From Micromonospora sp. C31 (GTDB lineage: Bacteria > Actinomycetota > Actinomycetes > Mycobacteriales > Micromonosporaceae), in NCBI RefSeq assembly GCF_018070575.1, contig NZ_JAGPXN010000021.1, positions 50,472 to 114,471 of the forward strand: a DNA stretch of 64,000 bases. The letters are read 5' to 3'. Below the pieces are notes generated by a model that was given only the letters and a program-made list of their open reading frames with translations, was not told where the DNA came from and made no database searches. Both the position numbers and the translations under genes were made by a program. This document shows positions 33,240 to 42,428 of the stretch, one piece after another (the stretch's first letter is position 1; every line of letters starts with the position of its first letter).

Positions 33240-34394
33240 TCAACCCCGGGTGTGCTGGCCGATCATCTGCACGTTGCCGGAGCCCTCGATGATCTCGCCG
33301 GCCTGCCACGCGTCGACGCCCCGGCCGGTGAGGGTGGCCAGCGCGCGGTCCGCGTCCTCGGCGGAGACGATGGCGAACATGCCGACGCCCATGTTGAAGG
33401 TCGCCTCCATCTCCGGGTCCTCGATCCGCCCCTTGGACTGGATCAGGTCGAAGATGGGCTGCGGCTTCCAGGTGGACCGGTTGACCACCGCGTCGACGTG
33501 CTCGGGGAGCACCCGGACCAGGTTGCCGGGGATGCCGCCGCCGGTGACGTGGGCGATGGAGCGCACCTCGGCCTCGGCGATGAGCTTGAGGCAGTCCTGC
33601 GCGTAGATCTTCGTCGGGGTGAGCAGCTCCTCGCCGAGGGTGCGCTGCCGGCCGAAGTCGTCGATCACCACGTCGAGCCGCATCCGACCGGCGCCCAGCA
33701 GCACGTGCCGCACCAGGGAGTAGCCGTTGGAGTGCAGGCCGGAGGAGCGCATCGCGATGACCACGTCGCCCACCTCGACCCGGTCCGGGCTGAGGATGTC
33801 GCTCTCCTCCACCACGCCGACACCGGTGGCGGAGATGTCGTACTCGTCCGGACGCAGCACGCCCGGGTGCTCGGCGGTCTCGCCGCCCAGCAGGGCGCAG
33901 CCGGCGTACCGGCAGCCGTCCGCGATGCCCGCGCCGATCTCGGCGACCCGGTCCGGCACGACCTCGCCGGTGGCGATGTAGTCGAGCAGGAAGAGCGGCT
34001 CGGCACCGCAGGCCACCAGGTCGTCGACGACCATCGCGACCAGGTCGATGCCGACCGTGTCGTGGATGTCCATCTGCTGCGCGATCACCAGCTTGGTGCC
34101 CACGCCGTCGGTGGACGAGGCCAGGATCGGGTTCCTGTACTTCTTCGTGTCCAGCCGGAACAGGCCCGCGAAACCACCCAGGTCGCCCATCACCTCGGGG
34201 CGCCGGGTCTGCTTCACCTTCGACTTCAGCAGCTCGACCGCGCGGTCGCCCGCCTCGATCGAGACCCCGGCGTCCGCGTACGAGACCGAGCGTTTGCGCG
34301 CCTGACGGCCGGCGCCGGCCGTCCAGGGCTGGCGGTCGTCGCCGGCGCCGGTCGGGCTGCTTCCTGCGCCGCTGCGCTCGGACACGTGCGTCAC
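33240..34394 (-). CDS. purM: Phosphoribosylformylglycinamidine cyclo-ligase
   Basis: AIR synthetase, the fifth step of purine synthesis. Family signatures: SYADAGVSIEAGDRAVELLK, SSTDGVGTKLVIAQ, DLVACGAEPLFLLDY, GGETAEHPGV, HVTGGGIPGNLVRVLP. A ~35-residue low-complexity N-terminal extension precedes the core. GTG 34394 has GGGGAG five bases upstream. Follows purF on the minus strand with 58 bp between. Confidence 0.95.
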   Translation of the reverse strand: MTHVSERSGAGSSPTGAGDDRQPWTAGAGRQARKRSVSYADAGVSIEAGDRAVELLKSKVKQTRRPEVMGDLGGFAGLFRLDTKKYRNPILASSTDGVGTKLVIAQQMDIHDTVGIDLVAMVVDDLVACGAEPLFLLDYIATGEVVPDRVAEIGAGIADGCRYAGCALLGGETAEHPGVLRPDEYDISATGVGVVEESDILSPDRVEVGDVVIAMRSSGLHSNGYSLVRHVLLGAGRMRLDVVIDDFGRQRTLGEELLTPTKIYAQDCLKLIAEAEVRSIAHVTGGGIPGNLVRVLPEHVDAVVNRSTWKPQPIFDLIQSKGRIEDPEMEATFNMGVGMFAIVSAEDADRALATLTGRGVDAWQAGEIIEGSGNVQMIGQHTRG

Positions 34395-34452
34395 GGTTCT
34401 CCCCTTTGGTTCTGGCGCCGCGCCGGCGGTGACCGGGCCGCGCCGGGTGGCG

Positions 34453-35991
34453 CTACGGGCGGTGTGTGCTCACGCCGCCCGGAGTGGCGACGAGCGGGGC
34501 GGTGTGCTCCGGGGTGTCGGACGCCTGCGCGGCGACCCGCCGGCCCACCCCTTCGAGCACGTGCTTGCCGATCAGGTTGCCGGCGGGCAGCTCGATCGGG
34601 TATTCCCCGTCGAAGCACGCGCGGCACAGCCGGGTCTTCGGCTGCTCGGTGGCGGCGATCAGGCCCGCGAGCGACACGTAGCCGAGCGTGTCCGCCCCGA
34701 TGGAGCGCCGGATGCCGTCGTTGTCCAGCCCGTTGGCCAGCAACTCGGCACGGGTGGCGAAGTCGATGCCGTAGAAGCACGGCCAGCTGACCGGCGGCGA
34801 CGAGATGCGTACGTGCACCTCCAGTGCGCCGGCCTCGCGCAGCATCCGCACGATCGCCCGCTGGGTGTTGCCGCGCACGATGGAGTCGTCCACCACGACC
34901 AGCCGCTTGCCCCGCACGTTCTCCCGCAGCGGGTTGAGCTTGAGCCGGATGCCGAGCTGGCGCAGCGTCTGCGACGGCTGGATGAAGGTGCGCCCGACGT
35001 ACGGGTTCTTCATCAGGCCGGCGCCGTAGGTGATGCCGGACTCCTCGGCGTAGCCGATCGCGGCCGGGGTGCCGGACTCCGGCACCGGGATGACCAGGTC
35101 GGCCTCGACCGGGTGCTCCTTGGCGAGCTGGCGGCCGATCTGCACCCGGGCGGAGTGCACGTTGCGCCCGGCGATGGTCGCGTCGGGGCGGGCGATGTAG
35201 ACGTACTCGAACAGGCAGCCCTTGGGCTCCGGGGCGGCGAACCGGCTGGAGCGCAGGCCGTCCTCGTCGATCGCGATCAGCTCGCCGGGCTCGACCTCGC
35301 GGACCACGCTCGCGCCGACGATGTCCAGCGCGGCGGTCTCGCTGGCCACCACCCAGCCGCGCTCCAGCCGACCGAGCACCAGCGGGCGGACGCCGTGCGG
35401 GTCGCGGGCCGCGTAGAGGGTCGACTCGTCCATGAACACGAAGCTGAACGCGCCGCGCAGCTGCGGCAGCACCTCCAGCGCCGCCGCCTCGACCGACAGG
35501 TCCGGGCGGCTGGCCAGCAGCATCGTCACCAGGGAGGTGTCGTTGGTCGAGCCGTCGGCGACCAGGCCCCGCTCGCTGACCTCGCGCTGGAGCTCGGCGG
35601 TGTTGACCAGGTTGCCGTTGTGGGCCAGCGCGATGGTGGTGCCGGACGTGGTGGACCGGATGGTCGGCTGGGCGTTCTCCCAGGTCGATCCGCCGGTGGT
35701 GGAGTAGCGGGCGTGCCCGATCGCCACGTGCCCGCGCAGGCTGGCCAGGGTCGGCTCGTCGAAGACCTGGGCGACCAGGCCGAGGTCCTTGTAGACCACC
35801 ACGCCCGAACCGTCGCTGACCGCGATGCCGGCGGCCTCCTGACCCCGGTGCTGAAGGGCGTAGAGCCCGAAGTAGGTCAGGTTGGCGACCTCCTCCCCCG
35901 GCGCCCAGACGCCGAAGACGCCACACGCGTCCTGAGGGCCTGGTCGTTGGGGATCAAGGTCGTGGCTCAGCCGGCCGTCGCCTCGGGGCAC
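34453..35991 (-). CDS. purF: Amidophosphoribosyltransferase
   Basis: Commits PRPP to purine synthesis. An 11-22 residue propeptide precedes the catalytic nucleophile Cys23 (QDACGVFGVWAP), as in Bacillus-type PurF that matures by cleavage. PRPP loop VVVDDSIVRGNT; glutamine-site residues IGHARYSTTG and AHNGNLVN; C-terminal CRACFDGEYP contributes an Fe-S ligand. SD GAGGGAG. 512 aa, with a ~30-residue low-complexity tail. Confidence 0.95.
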   Translation of the reverse strand: MPRGDGRLSHDLDPQRPGPQDACGVFGVWAPGEEVANLTYFGLYALQHRGQEAAGIAVSDGSGVVVYKDLGLVAQVFDEPTLASLRGHVAIGHARYSTTGGSTWENAQPTIRSTTSGTTIALAHNGNLVNTAELQREVSERGLVADGSTNDTSLVTMLLASRPDLSVEAAALEVLPQLRGAFSFVFMDESTLYAARDPHGVRPLVLGRLERGWVVASETAALDIVGASVVREVEPGELIAIDEDGLRSSRFAAPEPKGCLFEYVYIARPDATIAGRNVHSARVQIGRQLAKEHPVEADLVIPVPESGTPAAIGYAEESGITYGAGLMKNPYVGRTFIQPSQTLRQLGIRLKLNPLRENVRGKRLVVVDDSIVRGNTQRAIVRMLREAGALEVHVRISSPPVSWPCFYGIDFATRAELLANGLDNDGIRRSIGADTLGYVSLAGLIAATEQPKTRLCRACFDGEYPIELPAGNLIGKHVLEGVGRRVAAQASDTPEHTAPLVATPGGVSTHRP

Positions 35992-36161
35992 CTGCGCTCC
36001 CTCATGCTGGTCTGGACCGGCCTTGCGGAATCACGCGGGGGCGGATCCGCACTCGTCGGCCGGGACCACTGTCGTCGCCTGACAGTGTACGCGAATCCGC
36101 GTCGGCACAGAAAGTCACGATCCGGCTCCAGTACGTCATCCGTCGATGCGTGTCGTCGCAG

Positions 36162-36515
36162 CTAGAGCGGCAGGTACGCGGAGAGATCCGCCCGGATTCC
36201 GCTCACCCGTACGCGACCCTGGGTGATCGCGTCGGCCCAGCCGAGCCGCCCCGTGGCCACCGCCAGCCAGGCCTCGGGCTCCATCTCGACGACGTTTCCG
36301 GGGGCGCCACGGGTGTGTCGGGGACCGGGAACGCACTGAACTGCACCGTAAGGTGGGACACGCACCTCCACCGATCGGCCGGGGGCGCGTTCCGCGAGGA
36401 CGGTCAACAGGGCACGTACCGCCTCCCGGAGGACCGGCCGGTCGGGCGTACGCCCCTCGTCGAGCGCCGACAACGCCGTCGCGACCGCGGCGGACTTAAT
36501 GTGCGGAGAGGACAC
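36162..36515 (-). CDS. Sterol-carrier-family (SCP2-like) protein
   Basis: 117 aa starting GTG 36515 (VSSPHIKSAAVATALSAL). Contains RSVEVRVPPYGAVQC and NVVEMEPEAWLAVATGRLGW, the strand-helix pattern of the small SCP2-like proteins found beside purF in this family. It probably binds a hydrophobic ligand; function unknown. Start chosen to match this family; an upstream in-frame ATG adds 25 Arg-rich residues. Confidence 0.75.
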   Translation of the reverse strand: MSSPHIKSAAVATALSALDEGRTPDRPVLREAVRALLTVLAERAPGRSVEVRVPPYGAVQCVPGPRHTRGAPGNVVEMEPEAWLAVATGRLGWADAITQGRVRVSGIRADLSAYLPL

Positions 36516-36674
36516 GACGGGACGATACGGCTTCGGCACGCCGCGCCTGACGTTGGCCCTGGGTCGCGCCGATCCGGTCAGACAAGGCATAGTTGCCGAC
36601 GGCGTATTCGTACCGTGATGATCCCCGGCCCGGCGCCCCGCCGCCGAGGGAAGTCAGTCCGGAAGGCGGTGGAC

Positions 36675-38636
36675 GTGTCAACGCACCGACGTGCCTGGAA
36701 GCAGCGGGCGGGTGTGGTCGTGGCGCTGGTTGTCGGCGCTCTGCTCGCTGCCCCCGCCACACCAGCCCTGGCCGCCGAGGTCAGCGTGTCGCCCGGCTCG
36801 GTCACCGTCAACGCCGGCAGCGACGCCGCCGTCACCGTTCAGGTCACCCCGCGTGACGACGACGAGAAGGTCCAGATCAGCCTCGCCGGCCTGCCTGGTG
36901 GCGTGAGCTGTGCCGGCGGCTGCGGAACGATCGACTTCAACAACGACCGGCCGAAATCCCAGCTACTGCGGCTCAGGGCCAACGACAACGCCGGCGATGC
37001 CAACGTCACCGTGACGGTGGCGGTCGAGGGCGACAAGTCCGGCCCCGGCACCGCCACCTTCCAGCTCGGCGTCAAGGGCAAGGCCCAGCCGTCAGAGCCC
37101 GCGCCGGTGCAGACCGTCAAGTCGGTCTCCGGCAAGGTGGTCGCCCAGGCCAACGGCGAGGCCGTGCCGAACGCCGTGGTCATGCTCCAGGACGGCGCCG
37201 GTAAGAAGATCGACACGATCAGCGACGACAACGGCAACTTCCGGTTCACCGGCAGCAGCGGAAAGCCCATCGCGCCCGGCCGGCTCGCCGTCGGCGCCAG
37301 CGTCGGTACGGTCTACGCCACCAAGAGCTTCAACGCCTCCGCCGGGCAGAGCGTCACCGGCCAGCGCATCGCGCTGGCGATCAAGGTGGAGACGACGCCG
37401 AGCCCCACCCCCTCGGCCACCGAGGAGCCAGTCCCCACCGAGGAGCCGGTCGAGGAGACCCCGGAGGAGACCGCCGAGGCGACCCCGGGCGCGGCGGCCA
37501 ACGCCAGCAACGAGGACTCCGGCGGCATGGGCTCCTGGCTGATCATCCTGCTCGGCGGCCTGCTCGTCGCCGCCGGTGTCGGCACGATCGTGCTGCTCTG
37601 GATGCGGCGCAAGGACAGCGGCGACGAGGCCGACGACGACGCCCCCGCGGGCGCGGCGGCGGCCGGCGCGGTCCCGGCGGCGCGCGGGGCGTTCCGGGGC
37701 GCGGACGACCAGACCCGGGTGGTCAACCGGGTGGGCACCACGCCCGATCCGACGATGGTCGGCGGCACCGCGCTGAGCGACGCCCCGACGATGATGCACC
37801 GCCCCGTGGTCGACGACGTGCCGCCGGACCCGTACGGCGCTCCCCCGCAGCCCTACGGCGCGGCGGGCAGCCAGCAGGGCTGGGGCGGCAGCGGCTACGG
37901 CGACGAGCCGGCCGGCTCGGGTGGCTACGGCGGTGCCGGCTACGGCAACGCGCCCGCCTCCGGCGGCGGCTACGGCAGCGGCGGGGCCGGTGGCGGCTAC
38001 GGCAACGCGCCGTCCTCGGGGAGCGGCTACGGCGGAGCCGGTGGCGGCTACGGCAACAGCGCGCCCGCCTCGGGCGGCGGCTACGGCAGCAACGACTACG
38101 GCGCTCCGGCGGGCGCGGCCGGCGCGGCGGGTGCCGCAGGCTACCCGCCGGCGGGCGGCGGGCGGGGCTACGGCGAGCGGTACGACGAGCCGACCGGCCG
38201 CTACACCGGCGACGCCACGCAGTATCCGGCCCCCGCCGACCCGTACGCGACCGGCGTCTACCAGCCGGAGCAGGGTCAGGGCTACGGCCAGTCCGAGCCC
38301 GGGGCGTACGGCCGGGGCGGCGAGCCGACCGGCGGCTACGAGCGGGGCGGCTACGGCCAGCCGGGCGGCTACGGCGGCCAGGAGCCCCCGGCGTCACGTG
38401 GCGGCTACGACCAGCCCACCTCGTACGACAACCAGGGTGGCTACGGGCAGGGTGGCTACGGGCAGGAGCCCCCGCAGCAGCGCGGTAGCTACGAGGACCG
38501 CGGCGGCTACGGCGGCCAGGGTGGCTACGGCGGTCAGCCGGGGGGCTACGACGAACCGCCGACCGGTCGCGGTCGCCCGGACGGCCCACCGCAGCAGGAC
38601 CGGGGCGGACGCCGGCTGGACTGGCTCGACGACTGA
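36675..38636 (+). CDS. Secreted-then-anchored protein with long cytoplasmic Gly/Tyr-rich tail
   Basis: From the GTG at 36675 (GGAAGG eight bases upstream; an ATG at 36618 is also in frame) the protein has a signal peptide cleaved near residue 34 (ALAAEVSV). Residues ~37-135 look like an Ig-like domain with a Cys79-Cys83 pair. Residues ~148-240 are a carboxypeptidase-regulatory-like (transthyretin-fold) domain (GKVVAQANGEAVPNAVVMLQ, DDNGNFRFTG). A Thr/Glu/Pro spacer and a membrane helix (287-310) follow. The ~340-residue tail after the stop-transfer RRK is acidic, then rich in GGYG/SGYG repeats to the end (RRLDWLDD). The tail should sit in the cytoplasm. Confidence 0.8.
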   Translation: MSTHRRAWKQRAGVVVALVVGALLAAPATPALAAEVSVSPGSVTVNAGSDAAVTVQVTPRDDDEKVQISLAGLPGGVSCAGGCGTIDFNNDRPKSQLLRLRANDNAGDANVTVTVAVEGDKSGPGTATFQLGVKGKAQPSEPAPVQTVKSVSGKVVAQANGEAVPNAVVMLQDGAGKKIDTISDDNGNFRFTGSSGKPIAPGRLAVGASVGTVYATKSFNASAGQSVTGQRIALAIKVETTPSPTPSATEEPVPTEEPVEETPEETAEATPGAAANASNEDSGGMGSWLIILLGGLLVAAGVGTIVLLWMRRKDSGDEADDDAPAGAAAAGAVPAARGAFRGADDQTRVVNRVGTTPDPTMVGGTALSDAPTMMHRPVVDDVPPDPYGAPPQPYGAAGSQQGWGGSGYGDEPAGSGGYGGAGYGNAPASGGGYGSGGAGGGYGNAPSSGSGYGGAGGGYGNSAPASGGGYGSNDYGAPAGAAGAAGAAGYPPAGGGRGYGERYDEPTGRYTGDATQYPAPADPYATGVYQPEQGQGYGQSEPGAYGRGGEPTGGYERGGYGQPGGYGGQEPPASRGGYDQPTSYDNQGGYGQGGYGQEPPQQRGSYEDRGGYGGQGGYGGQPGGYDEPPTGRGRPDGPPQQDRGGRRLDWLDD

Positions 38637-38670
38637 CCCGCTTGGGGCACGCACCCCGACCACAGCACCA

Positions 38671-38708
38671 CGGCGAGGGCCGTCCGGACTGCCGGGCGGC
38701 CCTCGCCG
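38671..38708 (+). terminator. Terminator hairpin after the Gly/Tyr-rich protein gene
   Basis: GGCGAGGGCCG (38672-38682) and CGGCCCTCGCC (38697-38707) form a perfect stem with a 14-nt loop; a further C-G pair at each end makes 12 bp. Confidence 0.75.
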
Positions 38709-38727
38709 CTGCTTGCGGGCCCACCCG

Positions 38728-38885
38728 GAGCCGGGCCGGTGCGCGGAACAGGGCACACGCCGAGCCGGGCCGGTGCGCGGAACAGGGCACACGCCGAGCC
38801 GGGCCGGTGCGCGGAACAGGGACACCGCCCGAGCCGGGGCCGGTGGGCGGAGCAAAGCACACGCCCGAGCCGGGGCCGGGCGCGT
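38728..38885. repeat. 34-bp tandem repeat array (VNTR-like), 4.5 copies
   Basis: Copies start at 38728, 38762, 38796 and 38831, with a partial one at about 38867. The first two are identical, the third differs near its end, the fourth has several changes and one added base. Core unit GAGCCGGGCCGGTGCGCGG. It lies between two convergent 3' ends. No spacers, so not CRISPR. Confidence 0.85.
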
Positions 38886-38895
38886 GGCAGGGCCG

Positions 38896-39681
38896 TCAGG
38901 CGGCGGAGAAGACACCCTGGCGCAGCACCGGGACCACGCCCGAGACACCGACCCGGACGGCGACCTCGACGTCCTCGCCGAAGCCGCCCTCGATGAGCTC
39001 GCGGCCCGACACACTGCCGCGGACAGCGGCGGGCACGTCGGGGGTGCTGGCGAGCGCGGCGAGCGCCATGGCCGCCTCCACGGAGAGACCGCCGGGCACA
39101 CCCGACAGGGCGTCCAGCACGCCGGCCGCCCCCAACTGGTCCTCCACGGAGGGCCGCAGCGAGCCGTCCGGCCAGCGCTCGCCCGAGGCGATCACGCCGA
39201 TCGGCGCGTCCACCGAGCCGTACCCCTGACGGGTGAGCCAACGGCCGACGGCCTGCGCGTTACGCAGGCACGCCGCGACCACCGGCAGCCCGGGGGCGCT
39301 GGCCGCCGCGCTGATCGCCGAACCGTTCGGCGACGGCAGCACGAGGTCGGCGACGACCGGCGCGGTGCTCAGCGCCGCCGGCGAGAGCGACCACGGATGG
39401 TCCGGGGTCGTCTGACGGCGGCCCACCGCCGCGACCGCGCCGACCCGCCGCGCGTAGTCGGCCGCCTGCTCGCCCCACGGGAACGGGTGCACCCGCATGC
39501 CGCGCCCGACCGAGACGTCCACGGCGGTGGTGAACGACAGCACGTCCACCACCACCAGCACCGCGCACACCCGGCCGAGCTCGGCCGCCCCCGTCAGCCC
39601 CCAGTCGAACCGGGCGCCGGCACCGGGTTGCACGTGGACGGCCGCCGCCACCGCCTCAGCGCTGACCGGGCTCGGTGTCAC
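38896..39681 (-). CDS. comB: 2-phosphosulfolactate phosphatase-family protein
   Basis: ComB fold (Mg-dependent acid phosphatase). Visible signature segments: VVVDVLSFTTAVDVSV, RRQTTPDHPWSLSPAALS, VLPSPNGSAISAAA, and CLRNAQAVGRWL. ComB hydrolyses 2-phosphosulfolactate in coenzyme M or sulfolactate synthesis; no other gene of that route is nearby, so the substrate in this host is uncertain. The GTG at 39681 overlaps the end of purL by 26 bp, suggesting coupled expression. Confidence 0.85.
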   Translation of the reverse strand: MTPSPVSAEAVAAAVHVQPGAGARFDWGLTGAAELGRVCAVLVVVDVLSFTTAVDVSVGRGMRVHPFPWGEQAADYARRVGAVAAVGRRQTTPDHPWSLSPAALSTAPVVADLVLPSPNGSAISAAASAPGLPVVAACLRNAQAVGRWLTRQGYGSVDAPIGVIASGERWPDGSLRPSVEDQLGAAGVLDALSGVPGGLSVEAAMALAALASTPDVPAAVRGSVSGRELIEGGFGEDVEVAVRVGVSGVVPVLRQGVFSAA

Positions 39682-42361
39682 CGGGCCCGGGAGCCGACGA
39701 CCCGGCGGCCTCGGCCGCCGGCTGCTCCGCCGGGGTTGCCGCCTCGGCCGGGGCCACCGGCTCGACGGCACCGGTCGGCGGGACCGGCGCGGCCGAGGCG
39801 ATCGGCTCGGCCGCGACAGTCGACGGGCCCACCGGCGTCATCCCGGCCGAATCGGCGACGGGCAGCGGCACGGCCTCGACGGCACCCGCCACACCGGTGG
39901 CCGGCGCGGGCACCTCGACGACCCCCACGCCCCCGAAGAGGCGCGGCAGCGTCCCGCCGTGCGCGGCCCGCAGCTCGTCCAGGCCGATCCGGAACTGGCC
40001 GTGCACCTCGAGCGCGCCGCCGGACGGGTCGGTGACACCGATCAGCTCGAACGGCACCCCGCGCTCGGCGCAGAGGGCGGTGAACGCCTTCTCGTGGCCG
40101 CGCGGCACCGACACCAGGACCCGGCCGGCGGACTCGCTGAACAGGTAGACGAACGGCATCGAGCCGCCGTCGAACCGCTCCGGGACCCCGATCCGGGCGC
40201 CGACGCCGCGCCGCAGGCAGGACTCCACCAGGCTCTGCGCGAGACCGCCGTCGGAGAGGTCGTGCGCCGAGCTGAGGTGCCCGACCCGCGCGGCCTCCGC
40301 CAGCAGGTCGGCCAGCAGCCGCTCACGGGCCAGGTCGACCTGCGGGGGTACGCCGCCCAGGTGCTCGTGGGTGACCCAGGCCCATTCCGAGCCGGAGAGT
40401 TCCACGTGCGTCTCGCCGAGCAGGAAGATCTGGTCGTGCTCGCCGCCCGGCCGGGCCACGAAGCCCATCGGCACCCGGTCGGCCACGTCGTCGAGCACGC
40501 CGAGCACACCGACCACCGGGGTCGGGTGGATCGGCGCCGCCCCCGTCTGGTTGTAGAAGCTGACGTTGCCGCCGGTGACCGGGATGCCCAGCTCGGCGCA
40601 GCCGTCCGCCAGGCCACGGACGGCCTCGGCGAACTGCCACATCACGCCCGGGTCCTCCGGCGAGCCGAAGTTGAGGCAGTTGGTGACGGCGATCGGCTTC
40701 GCGCCGGTGACGGCGACGTTGCGGTACGCCTCCGCCAGCGCGAGCTTCGTGCCGTGGTAGGGGTCGAGCCGCGCGTACCGGCCGTTGCCGTCCACCGACA
40801 GCGCCACGCCGAGCCCGGTCCGCTCGTCGATCCGGATCACGCCGGAGTCCTCCGGCTGGGCGAGCACGGTGTTGCCCAGCACGTAGCGGTCGTACTGCTC
40901 GGTGACCCAGGTCTTGTCGGCCAGGTTGGGCGAGGAGATCATGCGCAGCACGGTCTCGCGCAGCGCCTCCGGGTCGGCCGGCCGGGGCAGCGTCTCCGCG
41001 CGGTCGGCCTGGAGCAGGATCAGGTCGGCCGGCTCACGCATCGGGCGGGCGTAGACCGGGCCGTCGTCGACCAGCGAACCCGGCGGCACGTCGACCACCA
41101 GTTGGTCGCGCCAGGTGATCAGCAGCCGGCCCGGCTGCCCGTCCGGCGCCGGCGGGGTGACCTCGCCGATCGCGGTGGCCCAGACGCCCCACTTCTCGGC
41201 GGTCTTGAGCACCGCTTCGAGCTTCTCCGGCTCGACGACCAGCAGCATCCGCTCCTGGGACTCGCTGGCCAGGATCTCGTGCGGCTCCATCGAGGCCTCG
41301 CGCAGCGGCACGCGCTCCAGCCAGACCCGCATGCCGGTGCCGGCCGCCGCGGCGGTCTCGGTCAGCGCGCAGGTCAGGCCGGCACCGCCGAGGTCCTGGA
41401 TGCCGACGACCAGCCGGGCGTCGTAGAGCTCCAGGCACGCCTCGATGAGGAGCTTCTCCATGAACGGGTCGCCGACCTGCACCGACGGGCGGCGCTGCTC
41501 GCTGCCCTCGTCGAAGGTGGCGCTGGCCAGCACCGAGACGCCACCGATGCCGTCCCGGCCCGTCCGCGCGCCCATCAGCACGACGACGTTGCCCGGGCCG
41601 GCGGCGGCCTTGTTCTGGAGCCGGTCGACCGGCAGCACGCCGAGGCAGAGCGCGTTGACCAACGGGTTGCCCTGGTAGCAGGGGTCGAAGACGACCTCGC
41701 CGCCGATGTTCGGCAGGCCCAGGCAGTTGCCGTAGCCGCCCACGCCCGCGACGACGCCGGGCAGCACCCGGGCGGTGTCGGGGTGGTCGGCGGCGCCGAA
41801 GCGCAGCGGGTCCATCACCGCGACCGGGCGGGCGCCCATGGCGAGGATGTCCCGCACGATGCCGCCGACGCCGGTGGCCGCGCCCTGGTAGGGCTCCACG
41901 AAGCTCGGGTGGTTGTGCGACTCGACCTTGAAGGTCACCGCCAGTTCGTCGGAGACCTGCACGACTCCGGCGTTCTCGCCGATGCCGGCGAGCAGCCGGT
42001 CGCTCGGCGGGGCCTTCTCGCCGAACTGGCGCAGGTGCACCTTGCTCGACTTGTAGGAGCAGTGCTCGCTCCACATGATCGAGTACATCGCCAGCTCGGC
42101 CTGGGTGGGCCGCCGGTCGAGGATCTGCCGGATCCGCTCGTACTCGTCGTCGCGGAGCCCCAGGTCGGCGTACGGCTGGAGCTCACCGGGGGTGTCAGCG
42201 GCGCGCGGCACGGTGTCCGGGCCGTCGGCCCAGTCGGCGGTCGCCGGCCCGGGACGCCCGGCCGGCGGCACGACGGCGGCCGGACGCGGCTCCACCGGCT
42301 GCGCCGGGGCAGCCGGGAAGGCCTCCGGGTTCTCCCGTACCTCGTCCGGATGGGTGGTCAT
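39656..42361 (-). CDS. purL: Phosphoribosylformylglycinamidine synthase subunit PurL
   Basis: Small (actinobacterial) PurL that works with PurQ and PurS. ATP-binding and FGAR-site segments are present: YSIMWSEHCSYKSSKVHL, KVESHNHPSFVEPYQGA, GVGGIVRDI, GNPLVNALCLG, DLGGAGLTCALTE, and GGNVSFYNQTGAAPIHPTP. A proline-rich ~70-residue N-terminal extension and an unusual ~80-residue Ala/Pro/Glu-rich C-terminal extension are not part of the catalytic fold. 901 aa. Confidence 0.95.
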   Translation of the reverse strand: MTTHPDEVRENPEAFPAAPAQPVEPRPAAVVPPAGRPGPATADWADGPDTVPRAADTPGELQPYADLGLRDDEYERIRQILDRRPTQAELAMYSIMWSEHCSYKSSKVHLRQFGEKAPPSDRLLAGIGENAGVVQVSDELAVTFKVESHNHPSFVEPYQGAATGVGGIVRDILAMGARPVAVMDPLRFGAADHPDTARVLPGVVAGVGGYGNCLGLPNIGGEVVFDPCYQGNPLVNALCLGVLPVDRLQNKAAAGPGNVVVLMGARTGRDGIGGVSVLASATFDEGSEQRRPSVQVGDPFMEKLLIEACLELYDARLVVGIQDLGGAGLTCALTETAAAAGTGMRVWLERVPLREASMEPHEILASESQERMLLVVEPEKLEAVLKTAEKWGVWATAIGEVTPPAPDGQPGRLLITWRDQLVVDVPPGSLVDDGPVYARPMREPADLILLQADRAETLPRPADPEALRETVLRMISSPNLADKTWVTEQYDRYVLGNTVLAQPEDSGVIRIDERTGLGVALSVDGNGRYARLDPYHGTKLALAEAYRNVAVTGAKPIAVTNCLNFGSPEDPGVMWQFAEAVRGLADGCAELGIPVTGGNVSFYNQTGAAPIHPTPVVGVLGVLDDVADRVPMGFVARPGGEHDQIFLLGETHVELSGSEWAWVTHEHLGGVPPQVDLARERLLADLLAEAARVGHLSSAHDLSDGGLAQSLVESCLRRGVGARIGVPERFDGGSMPFVYLFSESAGRVLVSVPRGHEKAFTALCAERGVPFELIGVTDPSGGALEVHGQFRIGLDELRAAHGGTLPRLFGGVGVVEVPAPATGVAGAVEAVPLPVADSAGMTPVGPSTVAAEPIASAAPVPPTGAVEPVAPAEAATPAEQPAAEAAGSSAPGPGDTEPGQR

Positions 42362-42428
42362 GACCTCTCCTCGCTGCGCTCGCGTCCGCCCGACGGGCGG
42401 GTGAGCCGACCGATGATGCCGCGCACGG

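Noticed and set aside
38728..38885. Possible CRISPR array
   Set aside because: Units are directly adjacent with no spacers, and no cas genes are in the window.
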